NCBI GenBank assembly: GCA_000381585.1
Contig: KB906736.1
Span: 654,789 to 718,788 of the forward strand
Reading direction: 5' to 3'
Source: Acidobacteriaceae bacterium KBS 83
GTDB lineage: Bacteria; Acidobacteriota; Terriglobia; Terriglobales; Acidobacteriaceae
Length of the DNA: 64,000 nt
Part shown: piece after piece, positions 37,174 to 45,996 of the stretch
How the letters are laid out: the number at the start of each line of letters is the position of its first letter
Numbering within the stretch: position 1 is the first letter of the stretch
Notes under the pieces: model-generated
Seen by the model: the letters and a program-made list of their open reading frames with translations, nothing else
What the model was told of the DNA's origin: nothing
Database searches by the model: none
Program-made: the position numbers and the translations under genes

Positions 37174-37899
37174 CTATCCGGCCTTAGCGGACGGCAGGGG
37201 CTCCCCGGCGCGCCCAGGGTGTTCGGACACCTGACCCCGTCCAGATTCGATCTTGAGCACTTGTTCGACGGGGGCAAATTCCTGAGTTTCCTCATCGAAC
37301 GCCACAACCCGGCCATTTCCGATGTTGTAGATCCATCCGTGGAGCCGAACCGTTCTGGTGGCCAATCCTCCAGCCACTCCAGGATGCGTCCGCAGATGCT
37401 GAAGCTGCAGCAGGACGTTCTCCTCGATCAGAGCCCGAGTCATATGGTCCCCGGAGGTGTTGGGATACTTGGCGCGAACAACCCCGAGCGCCGCGTCGGC
37501 GTTTCGCAGCCAGCTCTTGACCGTAGGCATAGCCGCCAGCGAAGGCGAATCCGGGTCCCGCAGCGCTTTCATGGCGCCGCAGTCGGAATGGCCGCACACA
37601 ATAATGTCAGTCACCTTGAGCGCGATCACCGCATATTCGACCACGGCGGAGACGCCGCCCATCATCTCTCCGTAGGCCGGCACGATATTGCCGATATTGC
37701 GACAAATAAAGAGGTCGCCGGGATCGGTATGGGTGATGAGCGACGGGTCGATTCGACTGTCGGCACAGGTAATGAAGAGAACCTGGGGATTCTGCTTATT
37801 CCTGAGCTGCTCGAAGAGCTCACGATGCTCCGGGTAAACCTCTTCGCTGAAATGCCGATAGCCATCGATCACTTTGGCAATGCCGTCTTTTTCGGACAT
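37174..37899 (-). CDS. beta-class carbonic anhydrase
   Basis: This protein of about 241 residues interconverts CO2 and bicarbonate. Zinc ligands are visible: Cys in ITCADSRIDP (with the catalytic Asp-Arg pair) and His and Cys in VCGHSDCGAM. The start at ATG 37899 has GAGGAGAG directly upstream; a start four codons earlier is possible. The C-terminal tail of about 15 residues is disordered-looking. It lies upstream of dnaK on the same strand, 117 bp from the HAIR site. Confidence 0.94.
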   Translation of the reverse strand: MSEKDGIAKVIDGYRHFSEEVYPEHRELFEQLRNKQNPQVLFITCADSRIDPSLITHTDPGDLFICRNIGNIVPAYGEMMGGVSAVVEYAVIALKVTDIIVCGHSDCGAMKALRDPDSPSLAAMPTVKSWLRNADAALGVVRAKYPNTSGDHMTRALIEENVLLQLQHLRTHPGVAGGLATRTVRLHGWIYNIGNGRVVAFDEETQEFAPVEQVLKIESGRGQVSEHPGRAGEPLPSAKAG

Positions 37900-38017
37900 A
37901 TCTCTCCTCACCTGTGTCTTGGTCGATCCAGTATGACCTTACTCGAGCGGAGAAATCCAATGAAGAATAGCCGATGCGAACCTCTGTTTCAGCGCGGTTC
38001 TTGATACTCTCGCAACC

Positions 38018-39448
38018 ATGCGTTCTGCCACAGTTCTTCTTGCCGCAGGCTTCCTGCTGCCTTTCATAGCCCCCCCGACACTTCCCGCTCAGACCACGAA
38101 CATCCTCGATACCGTTAAAGCAACGCGAGTCGATGAGGCGGTCGAAAAGGTGATTGCAGAGACAGGCATACCGAGCGCTTCGATTGCGCTCGTAGAGCAT
38201 GGACAAATCGTCTATCTGAGGGCATACGGACCAGCCCGCCTCGCACCTCCCATGCCGGCGACTACGGAGATGCAGTACTCGATCGGCTCGGTAAGCAAGC
38301 AGTTCACCGCGGCGCTGATCCTGATGCTGGTGGAAGACGGCAAGATGACGCTCGACGATCCAGTCGGAAAATATCTGCCGCACCTGACGCGCGCGAACGA
38401 TGTGACGGTCCGTGAGCTCCTATCCATGACGGCGGGTTATCAGGACTTCTGGCCCGAGGATTACGTCATGACGTCGATGATGGCTCCGACCATGGCGCAG
38501 CACATACTCGATGTCTGGGGCGGGAAGCCGCTTGATTTCGATCCCGGCACGCAGTGGCAGTACTCGAACACGAATTACGTCATCGCAGGGCGGATTGCTG
38601 AAATCGTTGGCGGAAAGCCGCTGGTGGAACAACTTCACGACCGGATCTTTGAGCCGCTGCACATGACTGGGGTCCGCGACCAGGACGCGAGCCATTTGCC
38701 GCCGAGCGATCCGACGGGTTACTACCAGCACGCACTAGGGCCATTGCGGCCGGCACCGCTTGAGGGCACAGGCTGGATGTTCGCCGCGGGCGAGTTGGCT
38801 ATGTCGCCGCACGATCTGGCTTTGTGGAACATCAGCATGATGAATCGGGCGTTGCTTAAAGCGGCCTCCTACGATGCCATGTTCACCGATGTGAAGCTCA
38901 GGAACGGCAAGCCGACTGGCTATGGTCTCGGCGTGCAGGTGGGTGAGCGCGATGGACAGCCCGTCATCTCCCATAGCGGCGAGGTATCTGGATTTGTCTC
39001 GCAGAATACGGTCTATCCGGAGAGCAAGGCAGCCATAACAGTGCTGACGAATATCGATGCATCGAGCGCGGCGGCGACCATCGCGCGTTCACTGGCGCCG
39101 CTTGTGCTATCTGCTGGAGCGAACGGCGCGTCGACTGGTGAAGTACAGGCGGCGGAAGCGCGCGCATTGAAGATCTTCATCGGACTGCAGAACGGAGAGC
39201 TCGATCGCTCACAACTGACCAAACTGTGCAATGACTACTTCACCAGCGAGGCGATCCAGGATTTCGCCTCCAGCCTGAAGCCGCTGGGCACACCGCGAAG
39301 CTTTACCCAGGTCGCAAAAGAGCCGAGAGGCGGAATGATCTTCCGCGCCTTTCGTGCTGAGTTCCCTACTCGACTGCTTACCGTAACGACCTATGAAGAG
39401 CCAGACGGAAAGCTTGAGCAATATTTGGTGCTTCCTGCAGGCAATTAG
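38018..39448 (+). CDS. secreted serine hydrolase (class C beta-lactamase/DD-peptidase fold)
   Basis: This 476-residue protein has a signal peptide (RSATVLLAAGFLLPFIAPP). The class C beta-lactamase/esterase motifs follow: SVSK in SIGSVSKQFTAALI, YSN in WQYSNTNYVIAG, and HSG in VISHSGEVSGF. A C-terminal domain of about 110 residues follows the hydrolase fold. Such proteins act as esterases or D-amino-acid peptidases more often than as antibiotic-degrading enzymes. Confidence 0.9.
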   Translation: MRSATVLLAAGFLLPFIAPPTLPAQTTNILDTVKATRVDEAVEKVIAETGIPSASIALVEHGQIVYLRAYGPARLAPPMPATTEMQYSIGSVSKQFTAALILMLVEDGKMTLDDPVGKYLPHLTRANDVTVRELLSMTAGYQDFWPEDYVMTSMMAPTMAQHILDVWGGKPLDFDPGTQWQYSNTNYVIAGRIAEIVGGKPLVEQLHDRIFEPLHMTGVRDQDASHLPPSDPTGYYQHALGPLRPAPLEGTGWMFAAGELAMSPHDLALWNISMMNRALLKAASYDAMFTDVKLRNGKPTGYGLGVQVGERDGQPVISHSGEVSGFVSQNTVYPESKAAITVLTNIDASSAAATIARSLAPLVLSAGANGASTGEVQAAEARALKIFIGLQNGELDRSQLTKLCNDYFTSEAIQDFASSLKPLGTPRSFTQVAKEPRGGMIFRAFRAEFPTRLLTVTTYEEPDGKLEQYLVLPAGN

Positions 39449-39554
39449 AGGCTGAGGCATAGTTGTCGGTGCGCTCGATCGCAAACTTGCGACCGCAGGG
39501 CTGCCGTGCGAGACTGACGATGGCTTCCACGCCAGACGAAGCCGCCTCACACAA

Positions 39555-39641
39555 GCCGGGATGGCGGAACTGGCAGACGCAGCGGACTCAAAATCCGCCG
39601 ATCTTCGGATCGTGGGGGTTCGACCCCCCCTCCCGGCACCA
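39555..39641 (+). tRNA. tRNA-Leu (anticodon CAA)
   Basis: An 87-base cloverleaf: the GCCGGGA/TCCCGGC acceptor stem is fully paired, the anticodon loop is CTCAAAA (CAA), there is a long variable arm (GATCTTCGGATC) and a T-arm GGGGGTTCGACCCCC. Discriminator A and CCA are encoded. Accessory genes begin directly downstream, so it may be an integration target. Confidence 0.97.
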
Positions 39642-39665
39642 ACAAAACAAAGAGTTTATCGTGAT

Positions 39666-39693
39666 TTTGGCCTCTCAACTCCGAGAGGCCAAA
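39666..39693 (+). terminator. terminator after tRNA-Leu
   Basis: A perfect 11-bp stem (TTTGGCCTCTC/GAGAGGCCAAA, 6-base loop) lies 25 bases beyond the tRNA. Confidence 0.75.
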
Positions 39694-39794
39694 TCGTTTG
39701 GTGGCTGTTCTGATGGCTGTTGGTTTCTCGTGCTTCAAGACCGTGGTCTGTTGGTCGGAGATCTACTGACCGTGTAGGTTTGAATCTAGCGTAG

Positions 39795-39833
39795 TGTTCT
39801 CATCTTGAGTACAACTGTTCTCGTAATGAGTAC
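39795..39833 (+). promoter_or_regulatory. duplicated operator of the MNT/HEPN pair
   Basis: Two 18-bp copies of TGTTCTC[AG]T[CA][TA]TGAGTAC (39795-39812, 39816-39833) are 15/18 identical with a 21-bp period. Each has CTC..GAG dyad symmetry. The second copy contains the ATG of the antitoxin gene, so binding there would block initiation. Confidence 0.75.
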
Positions 39834-40428
39834 GCACGACACATCGTTGGGGAATCTTCTTTTCGGGCAAACCAGGGGTCGCATCCTAAGCGCCTTGTAT
39901 GGCACGCCAGACGAGGCTTTCTTCGTTCGTCAGATAGCCCGCATTGTCGATGTCAGCGTTGGCACCGTTCAACGGGAGTTGACTACCCTTGCCGACGCGG
40001 GCCTTCTCCTTCGAACACACACCGGCAATCAGGTCTTTTACCGTGCGAACCGTGATCACCCGGCGTATGCGGAGCTGCATGGGCTTCTCGCCAAAACCGC
40101 TGGTGTGTTCCACCAGCTTGCGGAAGCACTCGCTCCTTTGGCAAAGAGAATTCAATTTGCATTTGTCTACGGCTCGTTTGCACGCGGAGACGAAAACGCA
40201 GCGAGCGACATCGATCTGATGATCGTTGGCTCTGTTAGCCTCGATGAACTGCTGGAGCAACTCTCGCCTGTGGAGCGCGTCCTACGCCGTCCTGTAAATC
40301 CCACTGTTTATTCTGAGAAGGAATTGAGAGAGAAGTTGCAACGAAATAATCACTTCCTGAAGTCCATTCAGAAAGGCAAGAACCTCTTCCTGATCGGAGA
40401 CGAGCATGAGTTTGGACAGTTACGTTGA
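39826..40428 (+). CDS. winged-helix/MNT nucleotidyltransferase, antitoxin of MNT-HEPN pair
   Basis: This protein of about 200 residues has two parts. The N-terminal ~85 residues form a winged helix (VRQIARIVDVSVGTVQRELTTLADAGLLLR). Residues ~112-200 are a minimal nucleotidyltransferase with GSFARGDENAASDIDLMIV, the GS-x9-DxD active site that AMPylates the cognate HEPN toxin in studied systems. ATG 39826 is preferred to TTG 39805 because the latter lies inside the operator repeat. It overlaps the HEPN gene by 23 bp. The wing domain likely autoregulates the pair. Confidence 0.88.
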   Translation: MSTHDTSLGNLLFGQTRGRILSALYGTPDEAFFVRQIARIVDVSVGTVQRELTTLADAGLLLRTHTGNQVFYRANRDHPAYAELHGLLAKTAGVFHQLAEALAPLAKRIQFAFVYGSFARGDENAASDIDLMIVGSVSLDELLEQLSPVERVLRRPVNPTVYSEKELREKLQRNNHFLKSIQKGKNLFLIGDEHEFGQLR

Positions 40429-40851
40429 GAACGCATGGCTCAAGAAGGAACCGACGAGTTCCCAGGAGATCGCGGACCAGCTGGGCATTGTCGCCCGATG
40501 TATGAAGGATGCGGGCGTTGAAGGCATTTCCGATGACCTTCGCTTCTACACAACTTTCAACGCCTTGCTCGCGCTTGCCAATACCGCGTTACGTGCCTGC
40601 GGATATCGCACTACGAATCAGCCGGGCCATCACATGCGGACGATTGAGACGCTGGAATACACCATCGGAGTGGATAGCAAGACAATTCGCAAATTCTGGC
40701 TTTCTCCAAAAAGCGCAACATCGCAAGCTACGACTCGGCCGGAAGCGTCTCGAATGAGGAACTCAAGCAAATCCTCGCGACTGCTGAGAGTCTGCAACAT
40801 GCCGTCCAAACCTGGTTGAAGACGACTCACGCCGAACTCTTGAAGCAATGA
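40406..40851 (+). pseudogene. HEPN toxin gene broken by a -1 frameshift
   Basis: The first ~98 codons encode the helical N-terminal body (SLDSYVENAWLKKEPTSS...). Around 40700-40702 (CTTTCTCC) the frame is lost. Restoring one T gives a continuation FSKKRNIASYDSAGSVSNEELK and a TGA at 40849-40851. The restored part carries the R-N-x-x-x-Y active-site motif of HEPN nucleases, so the intact frame lacks it. As written the frame continues uselessly to 40819. This is a disabled toxin, a sequencing error, or a phase-variable site in a short T-run. Confidence 0.8.
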
Positions 40852-41133
40852 ATCTACGAATACGAATCCGAGGACTGGGAACACCGGCACGGGCAGCTCT
40901 TTTCTGTACCGGTTCAACGACTCGACTGCTCTCAACCCACCCCAATCAAGATGCAGATCCGAAACCAGATGAACCGAATGACATTCTCCGGATAACCAGA
41001 GCGTAGCCGAGCCGGGGCGGGAGTCAAAGCTGCGCTTACCCGCGCTGCTTCGCGCTCGCAGAACCTTGACACCGGCCTCTGTACCTCGGCAAATCATCCC
41101 AATATCCCGGGAATGTCTTCTTCTCTGAGACGG

Positions 41134-42144
41134 CTATTTAGAACTTGAGGCAATCCGCTCCACAACAGACAACCTGTGTGCTGGCGATAGATGGCTATAA
41201 CGCGCCGACATCGTGATCGTCTTGTGCCCCGCCGCTTCCTGAATCTCCTTGATGCTTGCCCCCGCCATCGCCAGCCAGGAACAGAACGTGTGCCGGTTGC
41301 AGTGCCAGACGTATCCGCTGATGCCGGCCTCCTCCAGACAGGGCTGGAACCATGATCGCGTATCGAATCTTCTCTTGTTTCCCTCGCGTGGAAAGACAGG
41401 ATCGGAAGCGTGCCGCTTTGGACGCCGGAGGGATTCGAGGGCCGCAACTGCATCGGAATTCAAATGGACCGCTCGGGCCGAGCCGTTCTTGGTTTTCGTT
41501 AGTTCAATCGTTCGGCGATCAAATTGGACTTGTGACCAGGTGCAGGAATACTGCTCGCTGAGGCGCATTCCGGTGTGAACGCTCGCTACAAATTCAGCCA
41601 AATGCTCAGGAAACCGCTTTGCGATCACTTTATGCAGCCGGTCGTATTCCTCACGGCTGAGAAAGCGCAACCGGCCCCCGCCCTCTTTGCGCTGGCGAAC
41701 GAGTCGGGCGGGATTGACCGTGACTTTGCCGTTGCGAATGCCTTCCCGGTAGCACAGGGAGATGAAGGCCTTGTAGCGATTGGACGTGGCCGGCGTTTTG
41801 GAGTGCCCGCGAAGCCAGCGTTCCAATTCCTGTGGCGTCAACTCGGCAGCGGGGCGGGATCCTAATGCGGCGGTGACAATGGCTGCCTTGCTTTTGTAGC
41901 TCCGATTGTCTTTGTGATGCGCAACGAACTCCAGTGCATCCTCGATCAGCTCAGCCAAGGTGACGACCTTGCTGTTGCGCAACTCGGGCAGCTTTCGCCC
42001 CGCTACGGCATCCGCCTTGCGCGATTGATACAGCTTGATGGCGTCCGACTTCCGCCCGACCTTTTCGCGGTGCCGCTTTCCCGCCGCGTAGTAGTGAATC
42101 CACCAGATGCCGCTACCCGCCGGGTTCTCGTATACGCCACGCAT
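41134..42144 (-). CDS. tyrosine-recombinase integrase
   Basis: This 336-residue protein appears complete, with the catalytic set: R in SVHTGMRLSEQY, K in LTKTKNGSAR, H-x-x-R in WHCNRHTFCSWLA, H in AAGHKTITMSARY and the nucleophile Tyr in YSHLSP. It should integrate or excise a mobile element. Next to its 5' end (42231-42295) is a tRNA-Asp-like decayed segment, which may be its attachment site. Confidence 0.93.
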   Translation of the reverse strand: MRGVYENPAGSGIWWIHYYAAGKRHREKVGRKSDAIKLYQSRKADAVAGRKLPELRNSKVVTLAELIEDALEFVAHHKDNRSYKSKAAIVTAALGSRPAAELTPQELERWLRGHSKTPATSNRYKAFISLCYREGIRNGKVTVNPARLVRQRKEGGGRLRFLSREEYDRLHKVIAKRFPEHLAEFVASVHTGMRLSEQYSCTWSQVQFDRRTIELTKTKNGSARAVHLNSDAVAALESLRRPKRHASDPVFPREGNKRRFDTRSWFQPCLEEAGISGYVWHCNRHTFCSWLAMAGASIKEIQEAAGHKTITMSARYSHLSPAHRLSVVERIASSSK

Positions 42145-42230
42145 TAAACCCTCCCAAACCGATGGCTGTTTGGTCGGATAAGCATATCATTTAATCCGAA
42201 ATAACAGCCATCTATCGATAAGCGACGTGG

Positions 42231-42295
42231 CTGGCAGGGATGACGAGCTCGACCCGCGACCTCTGCCGTGACAGGTAGAGGCCCAACCGACAACT
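42231..42295 (-). other. decayed tRNA-Asp-like 3' segment, possible att site
   Basis: On the minus strand this reads a D-arm-like CGGTT, an anticodon region CTGTCAC (GUC, Asp), GGTCGCGGG, a damaged T-arm (TCGAGCT for TTCGAGC) and a CCA end. Stems no longer pair well, so it is not a working tRNA. It lies 87 bp upstream of the integrase start. The resemblance is by eye. Confidence 0.45.
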
Positions 42296-42504
42296 GATTG
42301 ATTCTATAGCGCACTGATGGCTCAGAAAGCGCTACAAGGTACGCAAAAACAATCTTCAGCACCCTGATCGAACCCTCGCGGACGGCAAAAAGCAGAGGTC
42401 ACTCGCAAATGGCCGCGCTGGGAGGCTAATCTGGCTCAAAGGGCAACAATCGGACAATTTCTCTCGATGCGCCCACTTCATCAGTTCGACGCTCACAGAA
42501 AGCC

Positions 42505-42726
42505 ATGAAACTCATCAATCCCTATATCGGGGAGATGGAGTGCAAGTTCCGCGGCTCTCATCATTGGGCTAGTGCCAAACGCGGCGGTGGCTACCACTAC
42601 GGCTCGTGGCAATGCTGCAGCCAGAATTTCCCTAGTGTTATTGCCAAAGAGGAGTTGAAGTCCAGTTGCAGGAGGCCGCCGATTGCAATCATCGATTTAC
42701 ACCGCATGCGAATGACTCGCGCATAA
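42505..42726 (+). pseudogene. possible remnant of a small Cys-rich protein
   Basis: The frame starts KLINPYIGEMECKFRGSHHW and has CxxxxxHH and CC features. From memory it resembles a small protein often seen beside integrases in Acidobacteria that normally has CxxC pairs. The second half looks random. Low confidence. Confidence 0.35.
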
Positions 42727-43081
42727 TGCGTGAGACTTTGAGCCTGTGGGAAACAAATCGAAGGCATAAGCGAATTCCGGTAGCGAATCGCTAGATGTCG
42801 CTGCAAAACCCCGGCCGACGGCCGGGGTTTGTACATTCCGCTTCCGCTTACGCCCAGACAAACGCCAGGCCCACCACCAGCACCGCTATTTTCTACGAAA
42901 CCATCCCCGGTATTAGTCACGGTATTTGTAGACGCCAAGTGCACTGCCGGAACCTCCGACGTCTACGCTATCGACTGGGAATTACCTTAGCTCCGCAACC
43001 GCAAGCGAGCACAGGTGTGGGCGCTAGGTTTGTTCGTTCTTCCGGCGTGGCGCAGGCCGAAAGAGCGTGTCGGTCGGATCC
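42727..43081. other. intergenic region with one hairpin
   Basis: Between the small remnant and the gene at 43082 I see only the hairpin at 42806-42830 and no believable coding region. Short antisense frames here have no recognisable domain. Confidence 0.5.
42806..42830. terminator. GC-rich hairpin with GAC triloop
   Basis: AAACCCCGGCC-GAC-GGCCGGGGTTT, a perfect 11-bp stem with flanking A and T runs, fits a bidirectional terminator. The same GAC triloop as in the pyrD terminator recurs here. Confidence 0.75.
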
Positions 43082-43726
43082 CTATTCTTCGGCGTTCTTG
43101 ACGACTTGATCGCGTTTCAGCTCGATACACGGAGAGAAAAGCGGATGTTCTTTCATACGTGTCCAAACCGCGGAGAGTTCGATTCCCAGTGGTAGCACAG
43201 CATCTTCTGCCGGGGCAGTTGGAAGGCAGCCAATGCGCAGCGCCACATATGCTAGTTTCTCGGTTAGCCAGAATAGTAGGGGATTGCGTACTGGAAGGCC
43301 CTCGATGAACCCATCCACCGCTGCCTTTTCCCTTCCATTCAGGAACCCTTTTTGCCATCGCCGCAGATTTACCAGCTTCTCTTCGGTATCACCCTGCGCC
43401 ACGGTGTAGAGCGTTAACGCTACATCCATGTAGAAGTAGACAGCTTTCATCCCAAAGTCTAGCCGCCGAAGAAGCTCTGAATCGAATGTAATTCGCGGCG
43501 CTACGAGAGCCAGAGAGTTATGGAAGAAGTTTCGTACCTGGGACCCACCATCCGCAAAGTTATCGAGCTGGATTCGCAGCCAATACCGGTCATCGGTCAA
43601 CGCAAATAATGTGGAACCGATTAAGGGATGCTTGACATAGCCAGAATCCGGTCCGTCAAATTGTTGTTCCATCCAAACGGACAGTCGCGGCTGTAATGAG
43701 GTGGGAAAAGCGTTAGGCAGGAACAC
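43082..43726 (-). CDS. uncharacterised 214-residue protein
   Basis: This 214-residue protein starts with GTG at 43726. It is soluble-looking, with helical segments MKAVYFYMDVALTLYTV and LRRWQKGFLNGREKAAVDGF, and no signal peptide. I recognise no family. It stands alone in accessory DNA after the integrase. Confidence 0.55.
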   Translation of the reverse strand: MFLPNAFPTSLQPRLSVWMEQQFDGPDSGYVKHPLIGSTLFALTDDRYWLRIQLDNFADGGSQVRNFFHNSLALVAPRITFDSELLRRLDFGMKAVYFYMDVALTLYTVAQGDTEEKLVNLRRWQKGFLNGREKAAVDGFIEGLPVRNPLLFWLTEKLAYVALRIGCLPTAPAEDAVLPLGIELSAVWTRMKEHPLFSPCIELKRDQVVKNAEE

Positions 43727-43861
43727 CGCAACCCCAATTCGTCCGTTCGTGTCCCGCGTTGCAGTAGTGGGATCAGTTCGACCACGATTTAGCCGAATGG
43801 GGCAGCAATTATTTGCGGCAGGGCGCAGAGAATGGGAGCGAGTTGGACAGTGCGGGGGTGT

Positions 43862-44599
43862 TCATTGAGTGGGGCGAAGATCGCACCGTACATTTGTCTG
43901 GACGCCGCTATCCACGGGAACCTCTCGGCGGCAGGTTACCCGCCCAGGCATTCGAATCAGTACCTGCTTGGTCTTTTCACGCCCAGGACAAAACGGCACA
44001 CTCAGCGTAGCTTTTGTCGCGACGCTCATACGCTCGTTGTCGATCCAGACTTCCGCGCCGGGCGGTGTAGAATCCACGGCGACGATGGCCATGCTCTTTG
44101 TGCACCCCAAAAACATGGGCACAGCACAGAAACCGCTTTTGCTCGGCGCTCCGAACTGAGGCGTATTGATGTTCAAGGTGTACACAACGGGCGGCGCGAC
44201 TTCGGGCGCGCCGCCTGGCTCTAATTTATGAGGCTTCCTGGCATTTGTGACGATTCCCGGCTCCTGCCAGGTAGTCTCGAATTTGGGTTTGCAGTTCCCA
44301 GGCTCCGCCTTCGATTCCGTGATGGTCACAATATTGTCGTTGCTCACGTGGAGTTTGACCAGAAGTGTGTAGTCACGCGGAGCTTCGATTCGCAATAAGT
44401 GCTCGCCAGGATCGAGGTCAACGAAATCGCCGACGAGCCCGACGAGATTGGAGCCGTCTTCTACTTTAGCCGCTCCGAGGGCACCGTCCGGGTTGCTGAC
44501 ATGTACTGTCGCTGCCAGCGCTTGGACGGAGCATGCAAGCAGGAGTGATGTCATGATCGCGTGCGGCATGTAAAGTCTACGTAGATGACGATGTTTCAT
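43862..44599 (-). CDS. secreted protein with PEGA-like repeats
   Basis: This 245-residue protein has a signal peptide (HAIMTSLLLACSVQALAA). Two beta segments follow that resemble the PEGA surface-domain pattern: VDLDPGEHLLRIEAPRDYTLLVKL in the first half and VAVDSTPPGAEVWIDNERMSVATKATLSV in the second. The stop of the upstream membrane-protein gene overlaps its ATG by four bases, so they are cotranscribed. Function unknown. Confidence 0.7.
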   Translation of the reverse strand: MKHRHLRRLYMPHAIMTSLLLACSVQALAATVHVSNPDGALGAAKVEDGSNLVGLVGDFVDLDPGEHLLRIEAPRDYTLLVKLHVSNDNIVTITESKAEPGNCKPKFETTWQEPGIVTNARKPHKLEPGGAPEVAPPVVYTLNINTPQFGAPSKSGFCAVPMFLGCTKSMAIVAVDSTPPGAEVWIDNERMSVATKATLSVPFCPGREKTKQVLIRMPGRVTCRREVPVDSGVQTNVRCDLRPTQ

Positions 44600-45135
44600 G
44601 GCTTTACTCCATTGGGCGGATCATCTGCCGAGGAGAAAATTCTGGCCCAAAAGAACTGAAAGATATGAGCGCCAAACAGTAATACCGCCAAGAAAAAGGA
44701 AATGTACTGATAAGTTCCCAGTCCCCGAAGGCCTGCGTTCTCTACCGGAAACTGTGCGAACGCCAGCAGATCTGCTGTACGGTTAATCGCCAAGTGGCCG
44801 AAGAAAAGTGACATCACGGCAGCAACAATGATGGCGAGCGAAAACAAAAGGTCGACTCGCCTGAGAGGGAATCCTTTCTCGAGATTGAGCTTCAGGAAGA
44901 AGCCGGCGGCGCCAATGATAGCAAGCGCCCAGCTCATGACTAACTGGAACAGGTCGAGCATTACTTTTGTTGCCTCGGCCTGCGCATCACTGAGTTTACC
45001 GTTCGTAAGGAGCGGACCGGCGCCCGGTTCGGAGTGCAGTTCGAAAAGCACCATGCCCGCGCCAAGAAAGGACATCGCCGCTAGACCAATGACGAGTCCC
45101 TGAAGGTCGGGAAGCTTACGCGCTTGAACCCCCAT
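44596..45135 (-). CDS. four-helix membrane protein of unknown function
   Basis: This protein of about 179 residues has four hydrophobic segments (LQGLVIGLAAMSFLGAGMVLF, LVMSWALAIIGAAGFFL, VDLLFSLAIIVAAVMSLFFG and the C-terminal YISFFLAVLLFGAHIFQFFW). ATG 45135 has GGAGG eight bases upstream; an upstream start at 45189 lacks one. It is translationally coupled to the secreted PEGA-like gene. Confidence 0.75.
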   Translation of the reverse strand: MGVQARKLPDLQGLVIGLAAMSFLGAGMVLFELHSEPGAGPLLTNGKLSDAQAEATKVMLDLFQLVMSWALAIIGAAGFFLKLNLEKGFPLRRVDLLFSLAIIVAAVMSLFFGHLAINRTADLLAFAQFPVENAGLRGLGTYQYISFFLAVLLFGAHIFQFFWARIFSSADDPPNGVKP

Positions 45136-45403
45136 GCTCGACCTCCTCTGACCGAAAGGACAGGTGTCTCTCTGCTGAAAACACAACAAATACTAGACCC
45201 AAGGATGGCCCGAGGCGACTGTCGATCCTGTACCACGTCAGCCTAGAGCATTCCGACGCGGAATGGTTGCCAATTGGAAGCCTTAGGGGCAGAGGTGCGG
45301 CTAGCGCTCGTGTCGAGGATCTGCCCGCGGCGAATGCCAAACGCAAAACAGCCCAAATACCGTTAGCCAGCAGACCGGGGATGCTCAGCTGCCCTGTTTA
45401 CAT

Positions 45404-45760
45404 ATGCGGCGTACTGGGGGCGACATTATTCCTCCCGTTGTGGAAAGCCTAAATGATCCCGAGCACGCCAAACGCGTCATCAGCTCCAAGAACGTGCTCG
45501 ATTCGTTCGAGGCTGGATTGCATCCGGAAGCTCAACACACGGGCTACTTCAACGATCGGGATATGATGGTCATGGGTATGGCGGAATGACCGATGCCAGG
45601 ACCGAACACACATGGGGCTGTGGGTGATTTCGAGCGCTCCCGCTGATGGTCGGTTCCGACCTGACGCGGCTTTCGGAGCCTACCACAGTCCGACGCGGTA
45701 CGCATGAGCGCATCCCAACCGTCAGCGCCATGCTCAACACCGACGCGATGAACTTGTCGA
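45404..45760 (+). pseudogene. remnant of a GH27 alpha-galactosidase
   Basis: The frame from 45404 encodes RRTGGDIIPPVVESL and later HTGYFNDRDMMVMGMAE, the W-R-x-T-G-D-I and W-N-D-P-D-M-L-V-x-G motifs of GH27. After a frame break the next frame gives HMGLWVISSAP, and after another break LMVGSDLTRLSEPTT, again GH27-like. At least two frameshifts break it, and the N-terminal half is missing. A possible further tail (ALFNEPAETG) is near 45840. It is clear gene decay. Confidence 0.78.
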
Positions 45761-45996
45761 ATGACCAAAGTGCAGCCGTGACGCAAGAATCTGCTCAAAA
45801 TCCGATAGTGGCCGCCCACCGATGATGTCACTCTTCCTGAAGCCCTCTTCAACGAACCGGCGGAAACTGGCGGCGCTCCGAGCCGCATATCGCCGCGCGA
45901 GTTCTGCGACGTGCAGAACGTTCGCAATAGGTTAGCGCCGCGCGCGTATCACGAAGCCCGCATGTCGAGCCAGTTGCACCGAGTAGTGAACGCGGT

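Noticed and set aside
39555-39641. tRNA-Leu 3' end repeated as an att site downstream
   Set aside because: I searched by eye for a second copy of the T-arm and acceptor end between 39.7 and 45 kb and found none. The tRNA remains only a possible target.
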